Positions 1-7,344 of a stretch of DNA of 11,679 bases are shown piece by piece. This DNA is from Methylophilaceae bacterium UBA5127. Its GTDB lineage: Bacteria; Pseudomonadota; Gammaproteobacteria; Burkholderiales; Methylophilaceae. The stretch covers positions 4,957 through 16,635 of the forward strand of contig DHYP01000028.1 of the NCBI GenBank assembly GCA_002414145.1, read 5' to 3'. The translations under genes were made by a program, and so were the position numbers. The notes under the pieces were generated by a model. That model ran no database searches, was not told the origin of the DNA, and worked only from the letters and a program-made list of their open reading frames with translations. How positions within the stretch are numbered: position 1 is the first letter of the stretch; every line of letters starts with the position of its first letter.

Positions 1-623
1 TTAGTAGCTTTGGTGCAGATTTGCCAACACCTACACTGGTTGTTATGGCTATTTCCGACATTTTTGTTAACTGGTGGTGGGCCATTTTTGGTTCACTAGG
101 GTTTGGCATATGGTTCTTCTTCTATACTTGGAAACGTTCTGAAAAAATGCAGGACACCATAGATAGGCTAATTCTCAAAGCACCCGTGTTTGGAGAGTTG
201 ATTAGAAAAGCCACGATGGCACGCTTTGCCAGAACACTCTCCACCATGTTTGCAGCTGGCGTACCTTTAGTTGAAGCATTAGATTCGGTAGCCGGTGCTG
301 CTGGCAATCGCGTATATTATGATGCCACTAAAAAAATTCAGAGTGAAATCAGCACAGGTACTAGTCTAACCAATGCCATGCAGAACGCTGGCGTATTTCC
401 CAATATGATGTTACAAATGACCGCAATTGGCGAAGAGTCTGGCGCTTTAGACTCAATGCTTGGAAAAGTTGCAGACTTCTATGAAGGTGAGGTCGATGAT
501 GCAGTTGCAGCCATTTCCAGCCTGATGGAGCCCGCAATCATGGTAATACTAGGCACACTCATTGGCGGTCTAGTAGTCGCAATGTACTTACCCATCTTCA
601 AAATTGGTCAAGTCGTGGGCTAA
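1..623 (+). CDS. pilC: Type IV pilus inner-membrane platform protein PilC, C-terminal part (5' truncated)
   Basis: PilC is the polytopic inner-membrane platform of the type IV pilus machine; it connects the cytoplasmic assembly and retraction ATPases to pilin polymerisation. Only the last ~207 codons are here. The reading frame is open from base 3 and runs off the left edge, so the TTG at 21 is an internal leucine and not a start. The visible part has a Trp/Phe-rich membrane helix (about 83-140 in the DNA), a complete second T2SF domain (ARFARTLSTMFAAGVPLVEAL, then the GEESGALDSML signature) and a C-terminal hydrophobic helix. The ending VAMYLPIFKIGQVV is typical of PilC; GspF homologues of type II secretion usually end differently, so PilC is preferred. 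No pilD follows; the next gene is convergent dsbC, so pilC is the last gene of its transcript. Confidence 0.93.
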   Translation, partial: SSFGADLPTPTLVVMAISDIFVNWWWAIFGSLGFGIWFFFYTWKRSEKMQDTIDRLILKAPVFGELIRKATMARFARTLSTMFAAGVPLVEALDSVAGAAGNRVYYDATKKIQSEISTGTSLTNAMQNAGVFPNMMLQMTAIGEESGALDSMLGKVADFYEGEVDDAVAAISSLMEPAIMVILGTLIGGLVVAMYLPIFKIGQVVG

Positions 624-644
624 GCAATTAACATCCCGCAACAC

Positions 645-679
645 AATTAAAAAGCTACTACTTAGGTAGCTTTTTAATT
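645..679. terminator. Bidirectional Rho-independent terminator between pilC and dsbC
   Basis: A perfect 14-bp inverted repeat (645-658 pairs with 666-679) encloses a 7-nt loop. The outer part of the stem is A/T (AATTAAAAA / TTTTTAATT) and the inner part is GCTAC/GTAGC. Each strand therefore has a hairpin followed by a U-rich tract, and the element can stop both the rightward pilC and the leftward dsbC transcripts. It lies 22 bp after the pilC stop and 21 bp after the dsbC stop. Confidence 0.88.
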
Positions 680-699
680 TCCAAGTCTCAGTATTTTCA

Positions 700-1437
700 C
701 TACTTCTTGACGCTTGCCGTTTGCAAATAACGCTCAATCTCTTTATAGGGCTGAGCCCCTAACATACGCTTACCATCAGCAAAAAACATAGTAGGCGTAC
801 TAGACACGCCATATTTTTTGGCTAACTCTCCCACACGCTCTAATGGCACGTCACACTTGCCAGTGCTCGTGGGTAATTGATTATTCAATATCCAGTCTTG
901 CCATGCTTTTACACGATTTGGCGCACACCAAATACTTTTTGATTTGTTAACGGCATCTGGGTGCAGCTGTTCAATTGGATACAGAAATGTATAAATGGTG
1001 ACATCATTAATATTCGTTAGCTCATTTTGCTCAAGGCGCTTGCAAAAAGGACAATCCACATCCGAAAAAACTACCAGCTTGCGACTGCCATTACCCTTGA
1101 CCACTTTAATCGCTTGATCTAACGGCAGGCTATTAAAATCAATTTTGGTCAGTTCTTCTAACCTCTCACCAGTAATATCTTTTTTGGTTTTTGGATCGAC
1201 CAAGCGACCTTCAGCGATGAGAAACGTCAGTTTTTCATCCGTATAGATAATTTGGCCACCCATAAACACTTCATACAAACCTGCATAAGGTGTTTTAACA
1301 ACACTTTGCACTTGAAATTTTGGATAAGCCGCCTCTATTGCCTTTTTAAGACTGGCCTCATCAGCAACACAAGAATAGCTCACGCTCAACGTTGTAGCCG
1401 TAATCAATGCTGCCAAAACCCATTGTTTTAGTTTCAT
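700..1437 (-). CDS. dsbC: Periplasmic thiol:disulfide isomerase DsbC
   Basis: DsbC shuffles wrong disulfides in exported proteins and is kept reduced by DsbD. The 245-aa product has a Sec signal peptide (KLKQW n-region, hydrophobic core, probable cleavage after CVA at residue 25). A short N-terminal dimerisation domain follows (about 26-85), then a linker and a thioredoxin-fold domain (about 115-240). The redox motif is CPFC at 129-132 inside FSDVDCPFCKRLE, and the cis-proline motif TP is at 214-215. C171 and C195 match the second, structural cysteine pair of E. coli DsbC. A further Cys at residue 23 lies within the signal peptide and does not form a convincing lipobox. The ATG is preceded by a weak GAAAG Shine-Dalgarno. 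The gene starts 32 bp after the upstream hydroxylase stop, so it is probably the last gene of the pepP operon. Confidence 0.95.
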   Translation of the reverse strand: MKLKQWVLAALITATTLSVSYSCVADEASLKKAIEAAYPKFQVQSVVKTPYAGLYEVFMGGQIIYTDEKLTFLIAEGRLVDPKTKKDITGERLEELTKIDFNSLPLDQAIKVVKGNGSRKLVVFSDVDCPFCKRLEQNELTNINDVTIYTFLYPIEQLHPDAVNKSKSIWCAPNRVKAWQDWILNNQLPTSTGKCDVPLERVGELAKKYGVSSTPTMFFADGKRMLGAQPYKEIERYLQTASVKK

Positions 1438-1469
1438 ATTAAACTTTCAGTTTCAAAAAACAATCTCAA

Positions 1470-2645
1470 TTATAAAGTAGCCTGCGCAATTAAATATTTT
1501 TTAATTACGTCATGCCGATTAAATACTTGCATACCCCAACCAGCAACTTTTGGAAGGACTGCAAGTTTACTTGCGAACATAGCATCTAAGCCAGAAGTAA
1601 GCATATTCATCTGCAAAATATCAGGCTTTCTGGCACGCTCGTATTTACGTAACAGTCCAACATCACCAATATCTTGCATAGCATTCAGTTTAGTCGTTAA
1701 CTCGGTCAGTTTCATGACATCTCCAAAACCTAAATTAACGCCTTGACCTGCCATTGGATGCACTTGGTGGGCAGCATCACCGACCAGAACCACACGGCTA
1801 GAGACCAATTGATGGGCAGTTTGTTGGTTCAAACTGAATCCAACAGACTTTCCTATCTGTGTTAAATGACCCAGACAGTATTGAGTACGCTCCTGTACCA
1901 AAGCACATAACTCACCCTCTGATAACCTTAACAAATTGTGAGCACGTTCGGTTGACAGTGACCACACTAAAGACACCATCTGCTCTGGCAAAGGCAATAA
2001 AGCAAGTGTCTCATGCACACCAAACCATTGTCTTGCACACTCCAGATGCGGGATCTCTGCGCTAAAGTTAGCGACAACTGCCGTTTGGTGAAATGCCTTA
2101 AATTGCACCCCGATATTAAGCCGCCTTCGCACCCATGAATTCGTGCCATCAGCAGCCAGCAGCAGTTTTGCAGATAAGTGCTCACGATTAGCAAGCGTTA
2201 GCGTGACTTGATCTGACTGAATTTGCAGTGCATCACAATCAAGCCCTTGAACAACAGTCACATCCATCTGGGAAAGTGCTTGCCAGCATGCTGACATCAG
2301 ATTTTGATTTTCTATTATGCAGCCCATTTGCGTCAGGTGCGCATCATCAGCATCAAGCGCGAGTGGAGAGTCTGCATCGAGCGCCCACAACTGCATAGAC
2401 CGAATCGGACTTACTCGACTCTGATTTACATGCCCCCAAACGCCAATCTTTTCCAGCCAATACACACTGGCCTCTGTAAGCGCATAAATACGCGCATCCC
2501 AATTATTTTCTATCGCAACCTTTGTCGCTTGCTTGGCATCAACCAGCACCACTTTTTTACTTTGCTGCGCAAATGCGACCGCCGCAGTCAGTCCAACTAG
2601 ACCTGCACCCACAATAACGACATCTGCTTGCGTCAACTTAGCCAT
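1470..2645 (-). CDS. UbiH/UbiF/UbiI-family FAD-dependent ubiquinone-ring hydroxylase
   Basis: A 391-aa class A flavoprotein monooxygenase of the UbiH/UbiF/VisC/COQ6 family, expected to hydroxylate one carbon of the polyprenylated ubiquinone ring using FAD, NAD(P)H and O2. It has an N-terminal dinucleotide fold with VGAGLVG (12-18), the family segment WDARIYAL (49-56), an AADGTNS DG-type motif (164-170), and the second FAD-contact motif VGDAAHQVHPMAGQGVNLG (288-306). The ATG at 2645 has a good GGAGA Shine-Dalgarno 6 nt upstream. It lies 20 bp after ubiH. The order pepP-ubiH-this gene is the same as pepP-ubiH-ubiI in E. coli, which suggests the C5 hydroxylase UbiI. Regioselectivity in this family (UbiF, UbiH, UbiI, UbiL, UbiM) cannot be read from motifs, so no symbol is given. 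Confidence 0.9.
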   Translation of the reverse strand: MAKLTQADVVIVGAGLVGLTAAVAFAQQSKKVVLVDAKQATKVAIENNWDARIYALTEASVYWLEKIGVWGHVNQSRVSPIRSMQLWALDADSPLALDADDAHLTQMGCIIENQNLMSACWQALSQMDVTVVQGLDCDALQIQSDQVTLTLANREHLSAKLLLAADGTNSWVRRRLNIGVQFKAFHQTAVVANFSAEIPHLECARQWFGVHETLALLPLPEQMVSLVWSLSTERAHNLLRLSEGELCALVQERTQYCLGHLTQIGKSVGFSLNQQTAHQLVSSRVVLVGDAAHQVHPMAGQGVNLGFGDVMKLTELTTKLNAMQDIGDVGLLRKYERARKPDILQMNMLTSGLDAMFASKLAVLPKVAGWGMQVFNRHDVIKKYLIAQATL

Positions 2646-2665
2646 ACAGAATCTCCACTAAGCGT

Positions 2666-3847
2666 TTACTTTCCGTAGCTCATTTTTTCTACGACTAAGT
2701 TTTTAGCTGGTTTAACCATATCCAGCAATGCCAATCCTTTGCTGCGTAAGATATGCATTCCCAACAAATCGTTTGAAAACAGGCTAACCAAGAAATCAGT
2801 AAACTCTAATCCGCGCTTTGTATCTTTTGCTCTTGCTTCTGCATAAATGCGTAACATTGCCTCACCCCCAATTGCCTGATGAGGATGGGAAGCAATATGC
2901 TGCGCAAGTGTCCATGCATCACGTAAACCGACGTTGAATCCCTGTCCCGCTACTGGATGCATGGTCTGTGCAGCATTGCCGATGACCGCCAAATGCGGCA
3001 CAACCGTAGAATTAAGCGTAGCTAAACGCAAAGGAAACGTCATTCGCTTGCCCACTTTAACAAATTTTCCTACGCGATCACCAAAATGCGCGTGTAACTT
3101 TGCTAAAAAAGCAGCGTCATCCAAAGCTAATAAGGGCTGAATTTCGGCTGACGATCCAGTCCACACCAATGAGAACTCCGATCCATTGGGCAATAGTGCC
3201 ATTGGGCCTTGTGGAGTAAAGCGCTCATAAGCGATATTGTCATGCGGGCACTCTGCCTGCACCTTCGCCACCAGTGCATCGTGTCCATATTCTTTAATTT
3301 CGCGCTTTAAACCAGCGATATCGTTTAAACTGCGCCCACCATCCGCCAGAATGGCCAATGCCGTGCTAATAACGTGTGCTTGGCCTCTTGCCTGATACCG
3401 AATCTCAGCGCTAGTGGCATGCGGTTCAATTGCAATGACTTCTGTCTCATACAAAACTTGCGTGTCAGTTGTTGCTAAGCGCTCATCCAAAGCAGCACTC
3501 AACGCGCCATAAGAGACAACGTAGCCAAGCGATGGTAATGCGTGTTCTTGTGCTTTAAGCACCGTCCGACCAAAACTGCCCTTTTGCGAAATATGAATGG
3601 TATTGATAGGAGTCACTTTAGGAGCTACTTGTGCCCATACTCCCAAGCGTTCCAATATCATCTTGGTACCGTACGAAAGCGCCAATGCACGCCCATCAGG
3701 GTAAAACGCGCCTCTAGCGCGCGCCTCTAGCAAGGTAGCTTTTACATCAGCTTGCGCCAGCGCTAAAGCTAACGTTACACCAACAGGCCCTCCTCCTACA
3801 ATAACGATATTCTCACGCATGATACTGTTAGCCATGATGCATCGCAT
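2666..3847 (-). CDS. ubiH: 2-octaprenyl-6-methoxyphenol hydroxylase UbiH
   Basis: FAD-dependent monooxygenase of ubiquinone synthesis, acting on ring carbon C1 in characterised UbiH. The 393-aa product (from the start chosen here) has VGGGPVG (17-23), DGRALALS (51-58), ADGGRS (168-173), and GNAAQTMHPVAGQGFNVG (290-307). GNAAQ in place of the GDAAH seen in the neighbouring paralogue is characteristic of UbiH. Three in-frame ATGs are possible: 3847, 3835 and 3820. The one at 3847 has an AGGAGA Shine-Dalgarno with a 6-nt spacer and overlaps pepP by 20 bp; 3835 overlaps by 8 bp; 3820 gives MRENIVIVGGG. I prefer 3847 on the ribosome binding site. The open frame extends to 3895 inside pepP, but that extension is basic and unlike the family. 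Translation is probably coupled to pepP. Confidence 0.92.
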   Translation of the reverse strand: MRCIMANSIMRENIVIVGGGPVGVTLALALAQADVKATLLEARARGAFYPDGRALALSYGTKMILERLGVWAQVAPKVTPINTIHISQKGSFGRTVLKAQEHALPSLGYVVSYGALSAALDERLATTDTQVLYETEVIAIEPHATSAEIRYQARGQAHVISTALAILADGGRSLNDIAGLKREIKEYGHDALVAKVQAECPHDNIAYERFTPQGPMALLPNGSEFSLVWTGSSAEIQPLLALDDAAFLAKLHAHFGDRVGKFVKVGKRMTFPLRLATLNSTVVPHLAVIGNAAQTMHPVAGQGFNVGLRDAWTLAQHIASHPHQAIGGEAMLRIYAEARAKDTKRGLEFTDFLVSLFSNDLLGMHILRSKGLALLDMVKPAKNLVVEKMSYGK

Positions 3848-5135
3848 CTTCAATCTCCTGCACCGTTTTGGGTGCAGCGGCTGTGATAATTTCACATCCT
3901 GTTTCAGTCACGACAGCATCATCTTCGATACGTATTCCGATATTCCAAAAATGCGCTGGCACATTATCTGCGGGGCGCACATAACACCCAGGCTCTACTG
4001 TCAGTACATTGTTGACTTGTAACATATGCCACTGACCCGCTTGATCCTTGTACTCACCTGCATCATGCACATCCAAGCCTAACCAATGGCCTGTACGGTG
4101 CATATAGAACTGACGATAACTGCCGCTTTCTAACACTTCCTCACGTGAGCCCTGGCATAAACCATAGTGAATAAACCCATCTATCAACACTTCTAATGCA
4201 GCTTCATGTGGCGCGTTCCAGTGATTGTGTATATTCACTTTGCTGATAGCAGCGGCTTGTGCAGTAAGCACCAGCTCATACAAATCTTTTTGTGGTGCAC
4301 TAAATTGACCATTGACAGGATAAGTGCGCGTGATATCTGAGGCATATCCGTCCAGCTCGCAACCAGCATCTATCAACAACAAATCACCCTCTTTTAACAC
4401 AGCATTGTTGAAGTTATAGTGTAAGGTACAAGCATTTGCACCACTTGCAACGATACTGGTATAAGCGGGCGCTTGCGCACCTTTGCGATAAAACTCATGC
4501 AAAAACTCCGCCTCAATTTCATACTCCATCTTGCCTACTTTAGTTTTTTGCATCGCACGCAGATGTGCCCCAGCAGCAATTGCTGCGGAACGACGCATGA
4601 TATCGAGCTCATAAGGTGATTTGAGCAAACGCATCCGATCCACCAGCCTGCGAATATCTACAACTTCATGGGGTGCACTCACACCCATCCGCACCTGCTC
4701 ACGCAACAGGTTTAGCCAACCTGTCACTCTAGTATCCCAGTGTGGATCTGCACCCAAGCTAAAATACAACTTGGCTTGATTTCCCAATAGCTTAGGTAAC
4801 ACCTCATCCAACTGTTTGATAGAATACGTCTCATCAAAACCAAACTCAACTTTGGCGGCCTCAGGACCAAAGCGAAAACCATCCCAAATTTCTTTATCCA
4901 AGTCCTTGTCACGACAAAATAAAATGGACTTAGGCTCATCACCAGCCACGAGTACTAGCAGTGACTCTGGCTCTTTAAAACCACTGAGATAATAAAAGTA
5001 ACTATCAAAGCGATATGGATAATGACTATCACGGTTACGCACGACTTCTGGTGCTGCAGGAATAATGGCAATGCCCTTACCCATTATGTTGATTAAAGCA
5101 TTTCTGCGTTGTTTAAATTCGTTCAGCTCGAACAT
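3828..5135 (-). CDS. pepP: Xaa-Pro aminopeptidase (aminopeptidase P, M24B family)
   Basis: Cytosolic dinuclear-metal peptidase that removes an N-terminal residue preceding proline. The 435-aa length fits the family. The N-terminal AMP_N domain (about 1-140) includes the typical HYPYRFDSYFYYLSGF segment, and the C-terminal pita-bread M24 domain fills about 170-430. Metal ligands can be assigned as D256 and D267 (IDAGCELDGYASDITR), H350 (TGHWLGLDVHD), E381 (LTVEPGCY) and E404 (GIRIEDD), with H357 as the conserved active-site histidine. The full set is present, so the enzyme should be active. The ATG at 5135 has a GAAGG Shine-Dalgarno with a 6-nt spacer. It heads the pepP-ubiH-hydroxylase-dsbC run. 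A TAAAAT hexamer on the minus strand about 60 bp upstream could be a -10 element, but I see no good -35. Confidence 0.96.
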   Translation of the reverse strand: MFELNEFKQRRNALINIMGKGIAIIPAAPEVVRNRDSHYPYRFDSYFYYLSGFKEPESLLVLVAGDEPKSILFCRDKDLDKEIWDGFRFGPEAAKVEFGFDETYSIKQLDEVLPKLLGNQAKLYFSLGADPHWDTRVTGWLNLLREQVRMGVSAPHEVVDIRRLVDRMRLLKSPYELDIMRRSAAIAAGAHLRAMQKTKVGKMEYEIEAEFLHEFYRKGAQAPAYTSIVASGANACTLHYNFNNAVLKEGDLLLIDAGCELDGYASDITRTYPVNGQFSAPQKDLYELVLTAQAAAISKVNIHNHWNAPHEAALEVLIDGFIHYGLCQGSREEVLESGSYRQFYMHRTGHWLGLDVHDAGEYKDQAGQWHMLQVNNVLTVEPGCYVRPADNVPAHFWNIGIRIEDDAVVTETGCEIITAAAPKTVQEIEDAMHHG

Positions 5136-5210
5136 CGTCCGCCTTCAAAACTCAGGTTTAGTGTTGACCATGATTTTACACGGAATGTTCAATCGCTTGG
5201 TGATGAATGC

Positions 5211-5240
5211 AAAAAGCCATGTGAATGTAGACCACATAGC
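5211..5240 (-). terminator. Probable Rho-independent terminator downstream of btaB
   Basis: Read on the minus strand, GCTATGTG (5233-5240) can pair with CACATGGC (5216-5223) across a 9-nt loop. This gives an 8-bp stem with one U-G wobble, followed directly by TTTTT (5211-5215). It lies about 45 nt after the btaB stop and about 75 nt before the pepP start. It would separate the bta transcript from the pepP operon. The stem is only half G/C, so termination may be partial. Confidence 0.5.
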
Positions 5241-5284
5241 ACGACCTTACACGCATGACATCAGAGAGAGAAACGCAAGAAACT

Positions 5285-5983
5285 TTAATATGACTGATTA
5301 GCAATAAACAAATAATAAGGCACGCGTACGAATGGTAAATAAGGCACTTTTGCAAACTTTTCGATGTATTCCCCATGTGGAAACATCGCCTGCAAACGCT
5401 GCGGTTGGTCAGAGTTGAGATGGACACCATCGTGGCTAAACCATTTGCGCCAAAACACACTTATTAAAGAATTTTGCTGCTTGGACAAGGTAAAATCCAC
5501 TACCGCGATTTTGCCATTGGGTTTGAGCATAGACTGGGCGTTGTTGAGAGCACTTTGCCAATCTGGAATCATCGTGAGGCTGTAAGAGAAAATCACACAA
5601 TCTACAGGCGATTGTGGTTGATAAGTACAGGCATCTGCCTCTGCTACACTCACGTTTGGGTATTGCTTAGCGCGCTTACGCGCCACTTCGAGTAAGGACG
5701 GGCAAAGATCTACGATTTGGTATTGTTGCAGTTGATTCAGCTTGTCGCCAAAAAAATCGATATTGCGTCCTGTACCACCGCCAAGTTCTACTACATAGGC
5801 ATTGTCTGGCAATTGAAGCTGCTGAATCAGTTCCTGGCGACCATGTAACAAGCGCTCACGAAACGCATCATACGCTTCTGCCTGCCCAGCATAAAACCCT
5901 TCTAATCGACTAGCCGCTTCACCACTTGAAGGCATGCCGCGTAACAGCTTGAAGAGAATGCGTGCATCCGCCACTAAACTCAT
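5285..5983 (-). CDS. btaB: SAM-dependent N-methyltransferase of betaine lipid synthesis (BtaB-like)
   Basis: Class I SAM-dependent methyltransferase of 232 aa. SAM-binding motif I is VVELGGGTGRN (64-74), the acidic residue at the end of strand 2 is D92 (IVDLCPSLLEVA), and the motif IV/post region reads FSYSLTMIPDW (132-142). In characterised BtaA/BtaB pairs, BtaB adds three methyl groups to diacylglyceryl-homoserine to give diacylglyceryl-N,N,N-trimethylhomoserine (DGTS), a phosphorus-free betaine lipid. The methyltransferase fold is clear from the sequence; the BtaB assignment rests mainly on its ATGA overlap (5980-5983) with btaA, a strong coupling signal. The start has no good Shine-Dalgarno of its own, consistent with translational coupling. 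The alternative is a phosphatidylethanolamine N-methyltransferase or another small-molecule methyltransferase, which the btaA partner makes unlikely. Confidence 0.85.
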   Translation of the reverse strand: MSLVADARILFKLLRGMPSSGEAASRLEGFYAGQAEAYDAFRERLLHGRQELIQQLQLPDNAYVVELGGGTGRNIDFFGDKLNQLQQYQIVDLCPSLLEVARKRAKQYPNVSVAEADACTYQPQSPVDCVIFSYSLTMIPDWQSALNNAQSMLKPNGKIAVVDFTLSKQQNSLISVFWRKWFSHDGVHLNSDQPQRLQAMFPHGEYIEKFAKVPYLPFVRVPYYLFIANQSY

Positions 5984-7188
5984 ACAGCAATATCCGCAAT
6001 ATGAAAACCTGCATAGGTATGCACGCGGTCTTGGCGTTGCAATCTCATTGCGAGCTCATCATGAAAATGCAAGCGATCACGCAAGCTAACAAACGAACCA
6101 CCTTGTTTAGCTTCCACTTGTAATTTTTCTAAATAAGCAGGTTTTGCATGTGCGCTGCGGAACAAAATGCGTGCTTCTGGTGTTGCCGTCGCGAAAATCG
6201 CACGCCATTCATCGCGCAGCGCTTCTGGATAATATCCTGCCATCCAGTCCATATGGTCTAACAACACATAACGTGAGATTCGATCGTCGGTATGATCCAA
6301 AAATTCGGTCACGGTTGTAGTGTGTAAACTGACTCTATCTGCCAATCCATTTTTCAAAGCTAAAAAATTGTCATATTTTAGGTATTCTGGACAACAATGT
6401 TCGCCATATTTACCACGGATGTATACGCTCCAGAAATAGTTGTCCCACATTGGTAACTGGCGGAAAACATACTCAACTGAGGCACGGATAAAGCCTGCCA
6501 CCCCACCTTCATGCTGCGCAATCACCTCTTTGCGCTGCGGCCCTGGCACACCAAGCAAGCTCATCGTGATTTGACGTGATATTGCCCAATTCATGGCTTT
6601 CCCCCACATTTGCGGATGGATTTTCTCGTCGTAAATCTGACGCTGCTCTTCTAGGCTTGTGGTTTCAAACAGCGCATTGACTGGCTCAGCCAAATTTGGA
6701 CGTAACGCAAGATACGTGCTAAATATTTTAGCGACAAAGCCAGAAAGCCCATGGAAATAAAAACTACCACGGCGACTTGCAAACCAATTGAGGTTTTTAT
6801 CCCAATAGTCTCGACTAAAATCACCTAGCTCTTTACGTACCGTATCGTAATACACCTCACGGAATTGCGGATGATAACCTTCACCAAATACAGCAAAAAA
6901 GTCTTGGTAATCCATGTTTCTGATACCAGCCAGCTTAAGCTCTAGCAACGCAGTTTGACGTGGGTTAGCATCAACAGCATGAATGCGTTTCGGGCCTTCC
7001 AGCGCGTAATCAAGCACATTACAACCTGCGCTTGTAATCACTACCATTACGTCATCAGCTGTGAGATTTAGCGCCTGACGATCTACTGCTGGATCCTCCC
7101 AGCAGGTATTGTAAACGAGTGATCGGGAATAAATAGCGTTGAAAACTTTTTGATCGATACTATCTTTGAAGCTGATTTTATTTTCCAA
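5980..7188 (-). CDS. btaA: S-adenosylmethionine:diacylglycerol 3-amino-3-carboxypropyltransferase BtaA
   Basis: DUF3419/BtaA family protein of 402 aa. BtaA moves the 3-amino-3-carboxypropyl group of SAM to diacylglycerol, making diacylglyceryl-homoserine and methylthioadenosine. Family marks are LVYNTCWEDP (24-33), the SAM-fold segment ITSAGCNVLDYAL (51-63), AVDANPRQTALLELKLA (71-87), and LLDHMDWM (309-316) followed by RSA (344-346). The protein is expected at the inner face of the cytoplasmic membrane, although no membrane helix is evident. The start is a TTG at 7188 with GGAAG 7 nt upstream. The frame is closed by a TAG a short way upstream and there is no in-frame ATG before residue 48, so TTG is the only reasonable start. 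A nearby ATG at 7202 is out of frame. The gene is coupled to btaB by an ATGA overlap. A candidate promoter lies at 7276-7302. Confidence 0.93.
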   Translation of the reverse strand: MENKISFKDSIDQKVFNAIYSRSLVYNTCWEDPAVDRQALNLTADDVMVVITSAGCNVLDYALEGPKRIHAVDANPRQTALLELKLAGIRNMDYQDFFAVFGEGYHPQFREVYYDTVRKELGDFSRDYWDKNLNWFASRRGSFYFHGLSGFVAKIFSTYLALRPNLAEPVNALFETTSLEEQRQIYDEKIHPQMWGKAMNWAISRQITMSLLGVPGPQRKEVIAQHEGGVAGFIRASVEYVFRQLPMWDNYFWSVYIRGKYGEHCCPEYLKYDNFLALKNGLADRVSLHTTTVTEFLDHTDDRISRYVLLDHMDWMAGYYPEALRDEWRAIFATATPEARILFRSAHAKPAYLEKLQVEAKQGGSFVSLRDRLHFHDELAMRLQRQDRVHTYAGFHIADIAV

Positions 7189-7275
7189 AAGATAACTTCC
7201 ATAAAAATTGAATGGGCACTATTGGTATTAAATGAAGTTTATATTTCAGAATTATTAAAAAAATGATTATTCTGG

Positions 7276-7302
7276 ATTATTCAGCAAAGATAAAACTGTC
7301 AA
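7276..7302 (-). promoter_or_regulatory. Candidate sigma70-type promoter of btaAB, with possible Pho-box-like element
   Basis: On the minus strand a perfect -35 TTGACA (7297-7302) is followed after 15 bp by AATAAT (7276-7281), which matches the -10 consensus at five of six positions. The 15-bp spacing is shorter than the optimal 17. It lies about 90 bp before the btaA start in an A/T-rich gap. The complement of the -35 forms CTGTCAA on the plus strand, and 7285-7302 resembles a PhoB box in about 13 of 18 positions, but in the reverse orientation. Because the two signals share bases, the Pho box is tentative. Confidence 0.4.
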
Positions 7303-7344
7303 GATGCATTTGGCCTGCATATCCACATCAAACTTTAGGTCGCA

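Noticed and set aside
1859..2600. Plus-strand open frames of 60-100 codons opposite the 1470-2645 hydroxylase, and similar ones opposite ubiH, pepP, btaB, murU and amgK.
   Set aside because: Each lies wholly or mostly antisense to a gene with clear family motifs, has no recognisable domain, and is best explained as a shadow of that gene's codon use.
3708..3731. An 11-bp sequence (GCGCCTCTAGC) present twice 13 bp apart inside ubiH.
   Set aside because: It lies in coding sequence for LEARARGAF, has no further copies that I noticed in the window, and the spacing is not a codon multiple. A small chance or slippage repeat; not a mobile or regulatory element.
5136..5210. TAAAAT hexamer upstream of pepP as a promoter -10.
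   Set aside because: No acceptable -35 at 16-18 bp and no proper extended -10, so it is mentioned only in the pepP entry.
5176..5460. A 94-codon minus-strand frame running from inside btaB into the btaB-pepP gap.
   Set aside because: It is mostly an alternative frame of btaB, is Cys-rich and without domain features, and runs through the proposed terminator hairpin.
7304..7320. Inverted repeat ATGCA/TGCAT with a 7-nt loop between murU and btaA.
   Set aside because: A five-pair A/T-rich stem with no T-run is too weak to be a terminator or a credible operator.
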